Below are positions 24,098 through 34,157 of a stretch of DNA of 64,000 bases, in pieces. How positions within the stretch are numbered: position 1 is the first letter of the stretch; each line of letters opens with the position of its first letter. A program made the position numbers and the translations under genes. Source of the DNA: Prevotella sp. UBA4330 (lineage in GTDB: Bacteria > Bacteroidota > Bacteroidia > Bacteroidales > Bacteroidaceae). The DNA is taken from contig DGTS01000039.1 in the NCBI GenBank assembly GCA_002394385.1, forward strand, positions 155,921-219,920, given 5' to 3'. The notes beneath the pieces are model-generated. The model did not search any database, was not told where the DNA came from, and worked only from the letters and a program-made list of their open reading frames with translations.

Positions 24098-26401
24098 CTA
24101 ATTTCGGGATAAATAGTCAGTTGGCGTGACACCATAAAACCGCTTGAAGGCTCGGGTGAATGCGCCCTGGTCTTCGTAGCCGCAACTCATGGCTATGTCT
24201 AAGATAGTGGTTTGCGGAGTGCTGTTATCGAGCAGTTGGCGCGCCTTCTGCATGCGGATATTGGTGATGTATGCCTGTGGGGTCTCGCCGGTTATTGCTT
24301 TCAGACGGTTGCGGAACTGGGTGGTGCTCATGGCCATCTGCGAGGCCAACGCATCAACATTGACACTGTTGTTCTCTATTTGCTCGGCTATGATGACCAT
24401 GGTGCGGGAAAGGAAATCCTTGTCGCGGGCGGAGAGTTCTTGCTGTCGGTCGGCTCGCTCGTTCTCGTATCGCTGACGCAACTCGTCTAAGGTCATGGTG
24501 ACTTCGCTGAGTCGGCGGCGCTGAAGTGCCGAGCGGCGGCGCAACATCACTACCAGTGTGACGGCCACTGCCAACAACGCCAAGCATACAATCAGGATGA
24601 TGGTGCGTGAACGATGGACACTGGTGTTCTCTTCAGTCAGGCGGGTGTTGCCAAACTCGGCATTGTAGCGAGCCAGCAGGTCGGCAGCACCGTTGTTGTA
24701 GAGCGAGTCTTTCAGCAGGTCGAAGCGTTCAAGTTCCAGTCGGGCACTGTCGGGACTGATGGTCCACAGCGCCTGATAGAGTCCGTCGCGGGCATGCATC
24801 TCGTTATATGGATTGCCCATCTCGTGACACAGACTGACGGCTTCGCGCAGATAGGGCACTGCCTGACGCTCCAGTCGCCGTTTCTCGGCATCGGCACAGC
24901 CCTGTTCGCGGCTCATGGAGAGCAGCGTGTGACCCACTTTGTTGAGCGATATGGCGAGTGACTGACGGTTGCCCTCGTGGCGGAAGTATGGAATGATGGA
25001 GTCGAAGATGGCAAGTGCCTCCTGATGCTGTTTCATGCCCAGCAGGATGGCAGCCTTCTGCGCCAGACGCACACGCAGTTTCATCTGCCGCCCGTCCTCA
25101 CGTTCCAGCCGTATGGCCCGCTCGATATAGCGCAGGGCAGCGTCGAAATGACTCATCGAGAGTTCGGTCTCGGCAGCAGCCCCACAATACATGGCGATAC
25201 GGGCACGGTGGTTGATTTCCTCGGCCAACTGAAGTGCCTCGAGTATGTATTTCAGTCCCTCCTGTGGCTGCTTGGCATCGACATAGATGGCACCAATGGT
25301 GTTGAGCGACGAGGAAATCATCTCCTTGTCGCCACTGGCACGGTCCATGGCGTTGCACTCCTTGGCATAGCGCAGGGCTTTCTGGTAGTCAGACTGTCGC
25401 GAGGTACACACGGCGAGTATGCTGAGTTCGTCGGCCACCTCGTCGGTCATGCCCAACTGGCGAAGCATCGGCAGCGCCTGCTCGCCTACGATGACGGCAC
25501 TGTCGTAAAGTTGTTCTTCATAGTAACTGCCACTGGCCTCATAGAGGCGCATGGCCTCCTGACGATTGACCGCCTGCTTGCCTTGAGACTTATTGCCCGG
25601 TGCCGCTCCAACAGCAATGGAAGCAGTAAAGAGAATGAGTGTGAGTATCAGTTTTGCCAGGTAATCGCTTGGGGTGACACCGAAGAAACGCTTAAAGGCA
25701 CGTGTAAACGATGACTGACCGTCGTAGCCACAACATTTTGCCACGTCAAGGATGGTCATATCGGGAGTGTTGTCCAGCAGGTAGCGCGCCTTCTGCATGC
25801 GTATGTTGGTGATATAGTTCTGTGGTGTCTCGCCAGTAATTGCCGAGAGCCGCCGACGGAACTGCGAAGTGCTCATCGCCAATGCCGAGGCAATGTCGTC
25901 AACATTGACACTGTTAGATTCTATCTGGTTGTCGATGATGGTCATCGTCTTGGAGAGGAACTGCTTGTCCTGCTCCGACAGTTCACTGGCAGTGTCGTTT
26001 CCTATGCCGTCCTGCTGCTGATGCTCATAATGCAATTTCAGTTCCTCAAGGGTCTTGGTCTCCTCACTGAGACGTTGCTTCTGCAAGGCTATCAACCGGC
26101 GCTGGCGCACCACAAGCACAACGGCCGCAGCCAACAGCACCGTACATATTATTATAATATAGATACGCGAACGGCTCACAAGGCGGGTCTCTTCTTGCAA
26201 CTGGTCGTTACCCAGTTCAGCATTATATTTCGCCTGCGCTTCTCCAAAGGCCTTGTTATAGAGCGAGTCCTTGAGGCGGTCGGAGCGCACCAACTCCCGT
26301 CGGGCACTGTCAGGATCCATCTCTCCACGTGCCTGTGGCGTTGCAATCCAACACATCATGACTATCAAAACGGTGATAAAAGTACATTTCTTCATCATCA
26401 A
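24098..26401 (-). CDS. Tandem-fused membrane TPR/AraC-type regulator
   Basis: This 767-aa protein consists of two paralogous regulator units in one frame. Unit 1: signal-like segment (1-26), a short remnant (DPDSARRELVRSDRLKDSLYN), a membrane helix (79-99) and an AraC helix-turn-helix domain (about 150-248, ending FFGVTPSDYL). Directly after it comes a second signal-peptide-like segment (AKLILTLILFTASIAVG, 249-265). A TPR domain follows (about 275-590), then a membrane helix (about 598-620) and a second AraC domain (about 662-767, ending FYGVTPTDYLSRN). Normal Bacteroidales proteins of this class have one SP-TPR-TM-AraC unit. Unit 1 has lost its TPR repeats and fused to the next gene. Periplasmic TPR sensing and cytoplasmic DNA binding are inferred. 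Targets are unknown. Confidence 0.8.
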   Translation of the reverse strand: MMMKKCTFITVLIVMMCWIATPQARGEMDPDSARRELVRSDRLKDSLYNKAFGEAQAKYNAELGNDQLQEETRLVSRSRIYIIIICTVLLAAAVVLVVRQRRLIALQKQRLSEETKTLEELKLHYEHQQQDGIGNDTASELSEQDKQFLSKTMTIIDNQIESNSVNVDDIASALAMSTSQFRRRLSAITGETPQNYITNIRMQKARYLLDNTPDMTILDVAKCCGYDGQSSFTRAFKRFFGVTPSDYLAKLILTLILFTASIAVGAAPGNKSQGKQAVNRQEAMRLYEASGSYYEEQLYDSAVIVGEQALPMLRQLGMTDEVADELSILAVCTSRQSDYQKALRYAKECNAMDRASGDKEMISSSLNTIGAIYVDAKQPQEGLKYILEALQLAEEINHRARIAMYCGAAAETELSMSHFDAALRYIERAIRLEREDGRQMKLRVRLAQKAAILLGMKQHQEALAIFDSIIPYFRHEGNRQSLAISLNKVGHTLLSMSREQGCADAEKRRLERQAVPYLREAVSLCHEMGNPYNEMHARDGLYQALWTISPDSARLELERFDLLKDSLYNNGAADLLARYNAEFGNTRLTEENTSVHRSRTIILIVCLALLAVAVTLVVMLRRRSALQRRRLSEVTMTLDELRQRYENERADRQQELSARDKDFLSRTMVIIAEQIENNSVNVDALASQMAMSTTQFRNRLKAITGETPQAYITNIRMQKARQLLDNSTPQTTILDIAMSCGYEDQGAFTRAFKRFYGVTPTDYLSRN

Positions 26402-26520
26402 TCACTATTATGCGGGCAAAGATACTCATTTTTGCCTGATAAAATGTATTTTCACCATAGTTTTATATGTTTTGCGACCATGGACATGCTCGAAATAGAG
26501 AAATCAATATAGGTGTGCGT

Positions 26521-26573
26521 AAAAAAGAAGTGACCCCCAGAAGTTTCATGTCTTACTTCTAGGGGTCACTTCT
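26521..26573 (-). terminator. Rho-independent terminator of the DUF4465 lipoprotein gene
   Basis: AGAAGTGACCCC (26526-26537) pairs perfectly with GGGGTCACTTCT (26562-26573). A six-T tract follows on the minus strand (26526-26521). Confidence 0.85.
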
Positions 26574-26582
26574 GTTAAGGTT

Positions 26583-27350
26583 TCACTCTGAAACGTAGGT
26601 CAGGTCGTCAATGCAGACATACACAGGAGTGTTAAGTCCCCATTCGCCCTTGTCCGTTCCGTCAAAGGTGAATGTCAGGCTCTTCACCGTGCCCAGCGAA
26701 CTCAGGTCGAGCCACGTCCAGTCCTTCACAACCTTAACGCCCGAGCGATAGTCGGCAGGATAGAAATCCACGCTCTTGCCGTTGTCTGCAGTAACGGTCA
26801 CCTTTAGATAGTCGCCTGCTTCGAACTTCTTTGAATAACTGTCGCCATTCTCGACAGAGTTAACCAGATAGGAAGCGTTAGTAAAGAAGAACCCCTTAAC
26901 CGTAACTCCTGTGGCGTTGCTGACAGACAATGTAGCATCCTGTCCATAAACCACTGCAAACTGCTTGCCGCTATGAGCCTTGCCAGTAACGTTGTTGAAC
27001 TGGTCAACGGTAAGGTTGGCAGGTGAGAATTCTGTGGCAGTGCGGTTAGAAATGCCGAAGCCCATGAAACTCATACCATAACTGGATGTCGTGTAAGAAG
27101 TCTTGAAACTCAAGTCTTTCTCCGCGTAAGAGCAGGTGTAAGTGGTGCCGCCCCAGCCGTCAGTCACGCCAGTTCCGTTTTCCTCACCCATCCAGAAACC
27201 ATCTTCATTCAGTTTCTGGTCCTCAAACGACACGACAACTGCTTTCGCCTTGTCATTGTCGTCGTCATCACTACACGAAGTTACCAGTACCGGTCCTCCG
27301 ATAATGGCAAGAGCCATCAGACTCTTCAAAATGTTTTTTGTTTCCATCAT
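26583..27350 (-). CDS. DUF4465 lipoprotein under cobalamin riboswitch
   Basis: This 255-aa lipoprotein has a signal peptide with lipobox LVTSC (Cys26), then an acidic SDDDDNDK stretch of the kind seen on surface-exported Bacteroidetes lipoproteins. The remainder is one DUF4465 beta-jelly-roll domain (GFGISNRTATEFSPANL, TVTADNGKSVDFYPADYRSG, WTWLDLSSLGTVKSLTFTFD). The same domain ends the 2164-aa protein at 5548-12042, which a near-identical riboswitch controls. The gene is alone between riboswitch 2 and a strong terminator. Surface B12-binding lipoproteins (BtuG, BtuH) are known in Bacteroidales. A corrinoid-binding role here is a reasonable but unproven inference. Confidence 0.85.
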   Translation of the reverse strand: MMETKNILKSLMALAIIGGPVLVTSCSDDDDNDKAKAVVVSFEDQKLNEDGFWMGEENGTGVTDGWGGTTYTCSYAEKDLSFKTSYTTSSYGMSFMGFGISNRTATEFSPANLTVDQFNNVTGKAHSGKQFAVVYGQDATLSVSNATGVTVKGFFFTNASYLVNSVENGDSYSKKFEAGDYLKVTVTADNGKSVDFYPADYRSGVKVVKDWTWLDLSSLGTVKSLTFTFDGTDKGEWGLNTPVYVCIDDLTYVSE

Positions 27351-27490
27351 AAAGATTATTTAATGTGTTAATGAAATCCAAGACATGCGCGCCGCTTCCA
27401 CTAATGCGGCATCACATTTCCACAGCGATAGTCTCTTATATTACCTCTTCTGCGCCTTCCTCGAGACGAAGAAAATGAACAATGATGAAA

Positions 27491-27638
27491 GGCAGGTCTT
27501 CTGACTTGTTGCCGATGCAAACGTCTTCCCGAAAAAGTACAGTGACTTATATGTTTGCATCGTCTAAGGCAACTTACAGCAGCGGGACTGTTCAGGATTC
27601 ACACCTGATTCCCTTTTAATCACTTCTCAAGTGAACCA
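27491..27638 (-). ncRNA. Cobalamin riboswitch (copy 2)
   Basis: On the minus strand the element shows GGGAATCAGGTG, CAGTCCCGC, CGGGAAGACG and the terminal B12 box GTCAGAAGACCTGCC (27505-27491). It controls the DUF4465 lipoprotein gene 141 nt downstream. Copy 1 (13255-13405) is nearly identical, including normally variable loops. Confidence 0.93.
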
Positions 27639-27654
27639 ATCATATAACAGGTCG

Positions 27655-27662
27655 CAAAGGTA
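27655..27662 (-). promoter_or_regulatory. -7 box upstream of cobalamin riboswitch 2
   Basis: TACCTTTG on the minus strand fits TAnnTTTG and lies 17 nt before the aptamer. Confidence 0.5.
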
Positions 27663-27772
27663 TAACAAATAACTGACACAGCAAAATATAACCGCGCATT
27701 TTTGTCACATTCCCGCATATTTTACGCCACATGTTTTCTCACTAAAAACTTCTTTCAAATACTCAGAATATC

Positions 27773-27806
27773 ATAACGTAACAAATAACGTAACAAATAA
27801 CGTGAG
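27773..27806. repeat. 12-bp tandem repeat ATAACGTAACAA
   Basis: Two exact copies (27773-27784 and 27785-27796) and a partial third. They lie in the gap between the riboswitch promoter and the distal end of the CRISPR array, which is otherwise AT-rich and without a gene. Confidence 0.7.
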
Positions 27807-27839
27807 TTGTTTGTGTTAATATACGCAGTAAGGATGATT

Positions 27840-30800
27840 GTTTCAATCCACGCCCTCGCAGGGAGGGCGACTTGAAGATGCAGGTCTTAACCCTTATCTT
27901 ATGATGTTTCAATCCACGCCCCCACAGGGAGGGCGACCCGCAATCACCGCCGAGCAGTTGGCAAGTGTTTGGTTTCAATCCACGCCCCCACAGGGAGGGC
28001 GACCCAACACTTTTTAGCCATTCGTAGCGTTTGGTGTTTCAATCCACGCCCCCACAGGGAGGGCGACGGAAAATTCCCTGCCCCATTGTCAGGCGCATGA
28101 GGTTTCAATCCACGCCCCCACAGGGAGGGCGACGAACGAACGTAGCGACGGCCTAACGCGGAGTTTCAATCCACGCCCCCACAGGGAGGGCGACTCATCG
28201 AGAAATTTGGCAATGCTTGGAAAGTCAAGTTTCAATCCACGCCCCCACAGGGAGGGCGACGGCAACCCGCGTTCTACGGGCCAGCAAATTCAACGTTTCA
28301 ATCCACGCCCCCACAGGGAGGGCGACATACCATGCGCGCAACTGATTGAGATTGAGAGAGTTTCAATCCACGCCCCCACAGGGAGGGCGACGCAAGCGAG
28401 AGACACCACTAATTTTGCATGCGCAGTTTCAATCCACGCCCCCACAGGGAGGGCGACCTGCAATGCAGGCTAACACAATCCAGGACGTGCTGTTTCAATC
28501 CACGCCCCCACAGGGAGGGCGACAGTTGGTGATTGCTTTTTCGTACTCCTGACTTCTGTTTCAATCCACGCCCCCACAGGGAGGGCGACTGAGAAGGCTT
28601 ATTACCATTTTCTTGATGCCAAGTTTCAATCCACGCCCCCACAGGGAGGGCGACACCATCAAGGACGGCAAGGGCACCATCACCCTCGGTTTCAATCCAC
28701 GCCCCCACAGGGAGGGCGACGTTTCCTGAAACTTTCAACCTCGATTATTTGTTGTTTCAATCCACGCCCCCACAGGGAGGGCGACCACTGGAACAATCTG
28801 TTTGGATAGGTTATGGCAAGGTTTCAATCCACGCCCCCACAGGGAGGGCGACAGTAGATGTCGTCGAGTGTTGTCCTTGCGCGGTTGTTTCAATCCACGC
28901 CCCCACAGGGAGGGCGACCGCGAGAGTCTTCGTCCTCTATGCTCGACTGGTTGTTTCAATCCACGCCCCCACAGGGAGGGCGACACAAGATACCGCAGTT
29001 CCTCCGGACTGCATATAAGTTTCAATCCACGCCCCCACAGGGAGGGCGACAGACATAATGGTAAATACGCTTATTATAAGGTTGTTTCAATCCACGCCCC
29101 CACAGGGAGGGCGACATCGGTGGCAGCACTCCTGGCACGCAACGGCGAGTTTCAATCCACGCCCCCACAGGGAGGGCGACCGCTGTAGATATACCACCCT
29201 TCATCTCTTGGCTGAGTTTCAATCCACGCCCCCACAGGGAGGGCGACGTGTCGAAATATATAAACCTAAAATAACTTTCCGTGTTTCAATCCACGCCCCC
29301 ACAGGGAGGGCGACGATACCCGTCTTTGGCTCTTTTACAAGCATCTGCGTTTCAATCCACGCCCCCACAGGGAGGGCGACTGGTTGCCCGATGCAATCAA
29401 AAAAGAGACGTATTGTTTCAATCCACGCCCCCACAGGGAGGGCGACTTTATGTGAGGAACTGATAAAAGAGTACGAAGATGTTTCAATCCACGCCCCCAC
29501 AGGGAGGGCGACCAGACTGGCGCGCATAACAAAGGAAGAGCAAAGGTTTCAATCCACGCCCCCACAGGGAGGGCGACTGCCAGTGAGTTGAATTCGCTCA
29601 ACTGGTTGTATGTTTCAATCCACGCCCCCACAGGGAGGGCGACTCTCAGGGAGAGTCGTCTTTATCGTCCTCGTCCTGTTTCAATCCACGCCCCCACAGG
29701 GAGGGCGACAACGTGGCAGAATATTATAGTCAGCAGGAAGATGTTTCAATCCACGCCCCCACAGGGAGGGCGACGCCGTTTGAGATGGGACTTTGAAAAC
29801 CTTTCGCAGTTTCAATCCACGCCCCCACAGGGAGGGCGACATTATAGGTTTGGCGCAGATATGTTCGGGCAAAGTTTCAATCCACGCCCCCACAGGGAGG
29901 GCGACCGCAGCAGGGCAGATTGGCACGCATAACAAAGGAAGTTTCAATCCACGCCCCCACAGGGAGGGCGACTTGGCAGAATGCCCACCACAAGTTGCAC
30001 ATAATGTTTCAATCCACGCCCCCACAGGGAGGGCGACGGTGACGGATGAGATTGAGAATATTATACAAGGAGTTTCAATCCACGCCCCCACAGGGAGGGC
30101 GACCCACTCCACCAAGTATCATGACCGTGAGGGCAACGTTTCAATCCACGCCCCCACAGGGAGGGCGACGGCGGCTCTTGCACCATGCCATGATGTCGTG
30201 TCGTTTCAATCCACGCCCCCACAGGGAGGGCGACGCAACTGGCTACGTTTCCGTTGGGGAGATGTTTCGGTTTCAATCCACGCCCCCACAGGGAGGGCGA
30301 CCAATCGGCGACCACCGCATCGACATTTCACTCTGGTTTCAATCCACGCCCCCACAGGGAGGGCGACCAATAGTCACCCGAAAAACCGAACAATAAAACG
30401 GTTTCAATCCACGCCCCCACAGGGAGGGCGACCCTACGAATTGACGTATTTCCCGCGTGACCTGATGTTTCAATCCACGCCCCCACAGGGAGGGCGACCA
30501 GAAGAAGCCCCAGAAGGAAGAGCCTATCCCGACGTTTCAATCCACGCCCCCACAGGGAGGGCGACCCAGCAGCTGAAGCCCGGCAACTACACCGTGGGAG
30601 TTTCAATCCACGCCCCCACAGGGAGGGCGACGTCGGCTGCTACGACATGCAACCAACTGAAGAACGTTTCAATCCACGCCCCCACAGGGAGGGCGACGGC
30701 AGAAAACTGGTAAATGGCGCAACCAGAAGGTTTCAATCCACGCCCCCACAGGGAGGGCGACCCCCAACGACTTGTTTGCATATTATGCCCCTAACGTTTC

Positions 30801-33800
30801 AATCCACGCCCCCACAGGGAGGGCGACGCATCGCAACATAGGGGACCAGGACTATGGACAAGTTTCAATCCACGCCCCCACAGGGAGGGCGACACGCAAC
30901 CCCGCGGACGTTATAACATGGGTACCGGTTTCAATCCACGCCCCCACAGGGAGGGCGACTGAGATAAGATGCTATAAGGTGCTGACGACGGCGTTTCAAT
31001 CCACGCCCCCACAGGGAGGGCGACGCAGATAGACCATGCTCGTGTGACTCCTAATCAGTTTCAATCCACGCCCCCACAGGGAGGGCGACAGATTGTTACC
31101 TGTAAGTATGTAAAGCAAGCCTGTGTTTCAATCCACGCCCCCACAGGGAGGGCGACCTCAGCCAAGAGATGAAGGGTGGTATATCTACAGCGGTTTCAAT
31201 CCACGCCCCCACAGGGAGGGCGACTCGGTGGCTTGCAAGCCATCAGCGGACAGAAAAAGTTTCAATCCACGCCCCCACAGGGAGGGCGACGTGACTGAGC
31301 CGAGAGTGCCGCGCATGGAGGCTGTTTCAATCCACGCCCCCACAGGGAGGGCGACTCGTGCTATACATCTCATGCCAGAGGTAGATTTAGTTTCAATCCA
31401 CGCCCCCACAGGGAGGGCGACATGAATGAGCGCGTCAAGGAGTGCGACTTGCACGTTTCAATCCACGCCCCCACAGGGAGGGCGACAAGGAACATGAAAT
31501 TGCAAGAACTATCATCAAGGTTTCAATCCACGCCCCCACAGGGAGGGCGACGAAGGATGCTTTCTTGTGTGGAGCCGAGGAAATGGTTTCAATCCACGCC
31601 CCCACAGGGAGGGCGACTCATCCGTGTGGTCAGTCTCTCCGAAGTTGTTCTGTTTCAATCCACGCCCCCACAGGGAGGGCGACATGATTATTTGCACTCA
31701 AATAAGGGCATTCACACGTTTCAATCCACGCCCCCACAGGGAGGGCGACGGTTGGTCTATAGTTCCACCGTGCGTTCTCCATGTTTCAATCCACGCCCCC
31801 ACAGGGAGGGCGACCCACTCCTGTAGGTCGTTGTCAAAGTGTCCGCAGTTTCAATCCACGCCCCCACAGGGAGGGCGACCGAGTGTTGCACCACAAGCAG
31901 AAACAAAAGCCGAGGTTTCAATCCACGCCCCCACAGGGAGGGCGACCCACTCGCATGCTGGCGATGGGTGTTAAAATTGAGTTTCAATCCACGCCCCCAC
32001 AGGGAGGGCGACACGCAACCCCGCGGACGTTATAACATGGGTACCGGTTTCAATCCACGCCCCCACAGGGAGGGCGACGCCACTCGCATGCTGGCGATGG
32101 GTGTTAAAATTGAGTTTCAATCCACGCCCCCACAGGGAGGGCGACTGACAGGTGGCGTGACATGCTTGTTTGTGCTGGTGTTTCAATCCACGCCCCCACA
32201 GGGAGGGCGACTCCTCATGGTTGGCGATTATCAAGAACTTTACATCGTTTCAATCCACGCCCCCACAGGGAGGGCGACGCCTGTGTTCTTTGTCCTTATA
32301 CACGCCGTAGTAGTTTCAATCCACGCCCCCACAGGGAGGGCGACTTTCGTTGCTACTTCGCTGCCTCCTCTCTACCTGTTTCAATCCACGCCCCCACAGG
32401 GAGGGCGACTTGCACGAGGCATTCCGAAGCGTGACGAGCAGGGTTTCAATCCACGCCCCCACAGGGAGGGCGACTGCAATAGTCACCCGAAAAACCGAAC
32501 AATAAAAAGGTTTCAATCCACGCCCCCACAGGGAGGGCGACCTGCCAACTTGGTTGCGTCTGCAGAAGTCGGATAGTTTCAATCCACGCCCCCACAGGGA
32601 GGGCGACCGCTGCCCCAATTCGATGTAGTAGTGCAACTGCTCGTTTCAATCCACGCCCCCACAGGGAGGGCGACCGCTTAAATCGCTGTTGAATAGGGCG
32701 GTGAAGATGTTTCAATCCACGCCCCCACAGGGAGGGCGACATGCCCGATAATAACCAAACGTTTCCCCATTATGTTTCAATCCACGCCCCCACAGGGAGG
32801 GCGACTCTGCGTTGCTGGGTGCTGTGACTACTGCCTGGTCGTTTCAATCCACGCCCCCACAGGGAGGGCGACTGTACGCACGGCTGATGCCCTTATCCTG
32901 ATAGGAGTTTCAATCCACGCCCCCACAGGGAGGGCGACACGGGAAACTCGTTGAGGTGGAGGAATAAAAATGTTTCAATCCACGCCCCCACAGGGAGGGC
33001 GACCTGTATCACCTTTTAATCTGTTCCAAGTGTAATCTGTTTCAATCCACGCCCCCACAGGGAGGGCGACGACGTGCCGGACCCGACGCCGACGGACTGA
33101 AATTGTTTCAATCCACGCCCCCACAGGGAGGGCGACTTTCCTCGCTGTCGAACACCTTCTCGATTTCGTGTTTCAATCCACGCCCCCACAGGGAGGGCGA
33201 CTGTAACCATACATCTCAGCACCGAGAGCCTTGATGTTTCAATCCACGCCCCCACAGGGAGGGCGACTGCAGATAGACCATGCTCGTGTGACTCCTAATC
33301 AGTTTCAATCCACGCCCCCACAGGGAGGGCGACACAACAAGACAAGGAATTTCGCAGATTTTTTATGTTTCAATCCACGCCCCCACAGGGAGGGCGACTA
33401 CCTTCGTTGCCACCTGGTACTAAGCGCACGTCTGTTTCAATCCACGCCCCCACAGGGAGGGCGACGCGAGGGGCGGCGAGAGTGCCACAAGCATAGCGGG
33501 TTTCAATCCACGCCCCCACAGGGAGGGCGACCGACAAGGACTTGATGGGTGGTGACTACTCCGAAGTTTCAATCCACGCCCCCACAGGGAGGGCGACGTT
33601 ATGGTAGTGCGTCAGCACTTACTATAAATAAGTTTCAATCCACGCCCCCACAGGGAGGGCGACATCAAGGGCACCGAAATAGTGCTGGAGATAGACGAGT
33701 TTCAATCCACGCCCCCACAGGGAGGGCGACTGATATCTCGGCGGCATTGTTCCATTTGAATTGTGTTTCAATCCACGCCCCCACAGGGAGGGCGACTATA

Positions 33801-33992
33801 ATTACCTTCAACGTCACAAAAAAACACTTGTTTCAATCCACGCCCCCACAGGGAGGGCGACATATTGCCGGATGGCTTGAGAATTTAGAACTATGTTTCA
33901 ATCCACGCCCCCACAGGGAGGGCGACAGTGTAAAATATGATATCACCTACCACCACGAACGTTTCAATCCACGCCCCCACAGGGAGGGCGAC
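27840..33992 (-). CRISPR. Type I-C CRISPR array, 94 repeats and 93 spacers
   Basis: By hand count there are 94 repeats of 32 bp (plus strand begins GTTTCAATCCACGCCCCC and ends GGGAGGGCGAC). The minus-strand form begins GTCGCCCTCCC and ends GGATTGAAAC, the type I-C form. Spacers are 29-36 nt and the unit length averages about 66 bp. All repeats look identical except the first one at 27840-27871, which has two substitutions, as expected of the old, leader-distal end. The leader and cas2 are at the right end, so transcription runs leftwards and the newest spacers are near 33960. Several spacers are duplicated, shifted or inverted relative to others (see findings). Open frames on both strands across the array are artefacts of the repeat. 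Confidence 0.99.
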
Positions 33993-34157
33993 CCTTCAGC
34001 AATAACATAAATATAGTCAATGGGTTATATCAATGCTAATGCGATTCATATTATTAATAATTACAATCATCCTTCATAAAATGTCCAAAAGCCTTTAATC
34101 CTCTGATTATCAATCAGTGCGAATACTCAGGTGATTGTGTATGTCATCCTGCTCGCA
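33993..34157 (-). promoter_or_regulatory. CRISPR leader
   Basis: This AT-rich, gene-free stretch lies between the last repeat and the cas2 stop codon. It contains a small perfect hairpin CTGATT-ATC-AATCAG (34103-34117). It should carry the array promoter and the integration signals, but I could not identify a convincing -33/-7 pair. Confidence 0.7.

Noticed and set aside
26021..26512. Plus-strand frame opposite the start of the fused AraC regulator
   Set aside because: It is antisense to the regulator's first unit and lacks any features. The minus-strand frame has clear AraC domains.
27840..33992. Many open reading frames on both strands with repeating motifs such as FNPRPHREGD, SIHAPTGRAT and SPSLWGRGLK
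   Set aside because: They are translations of the 32-bp CRISPR repeat and its spacers. Every frame shows the same repeat-derived motif, and the locus is clearly a CRISPR array.
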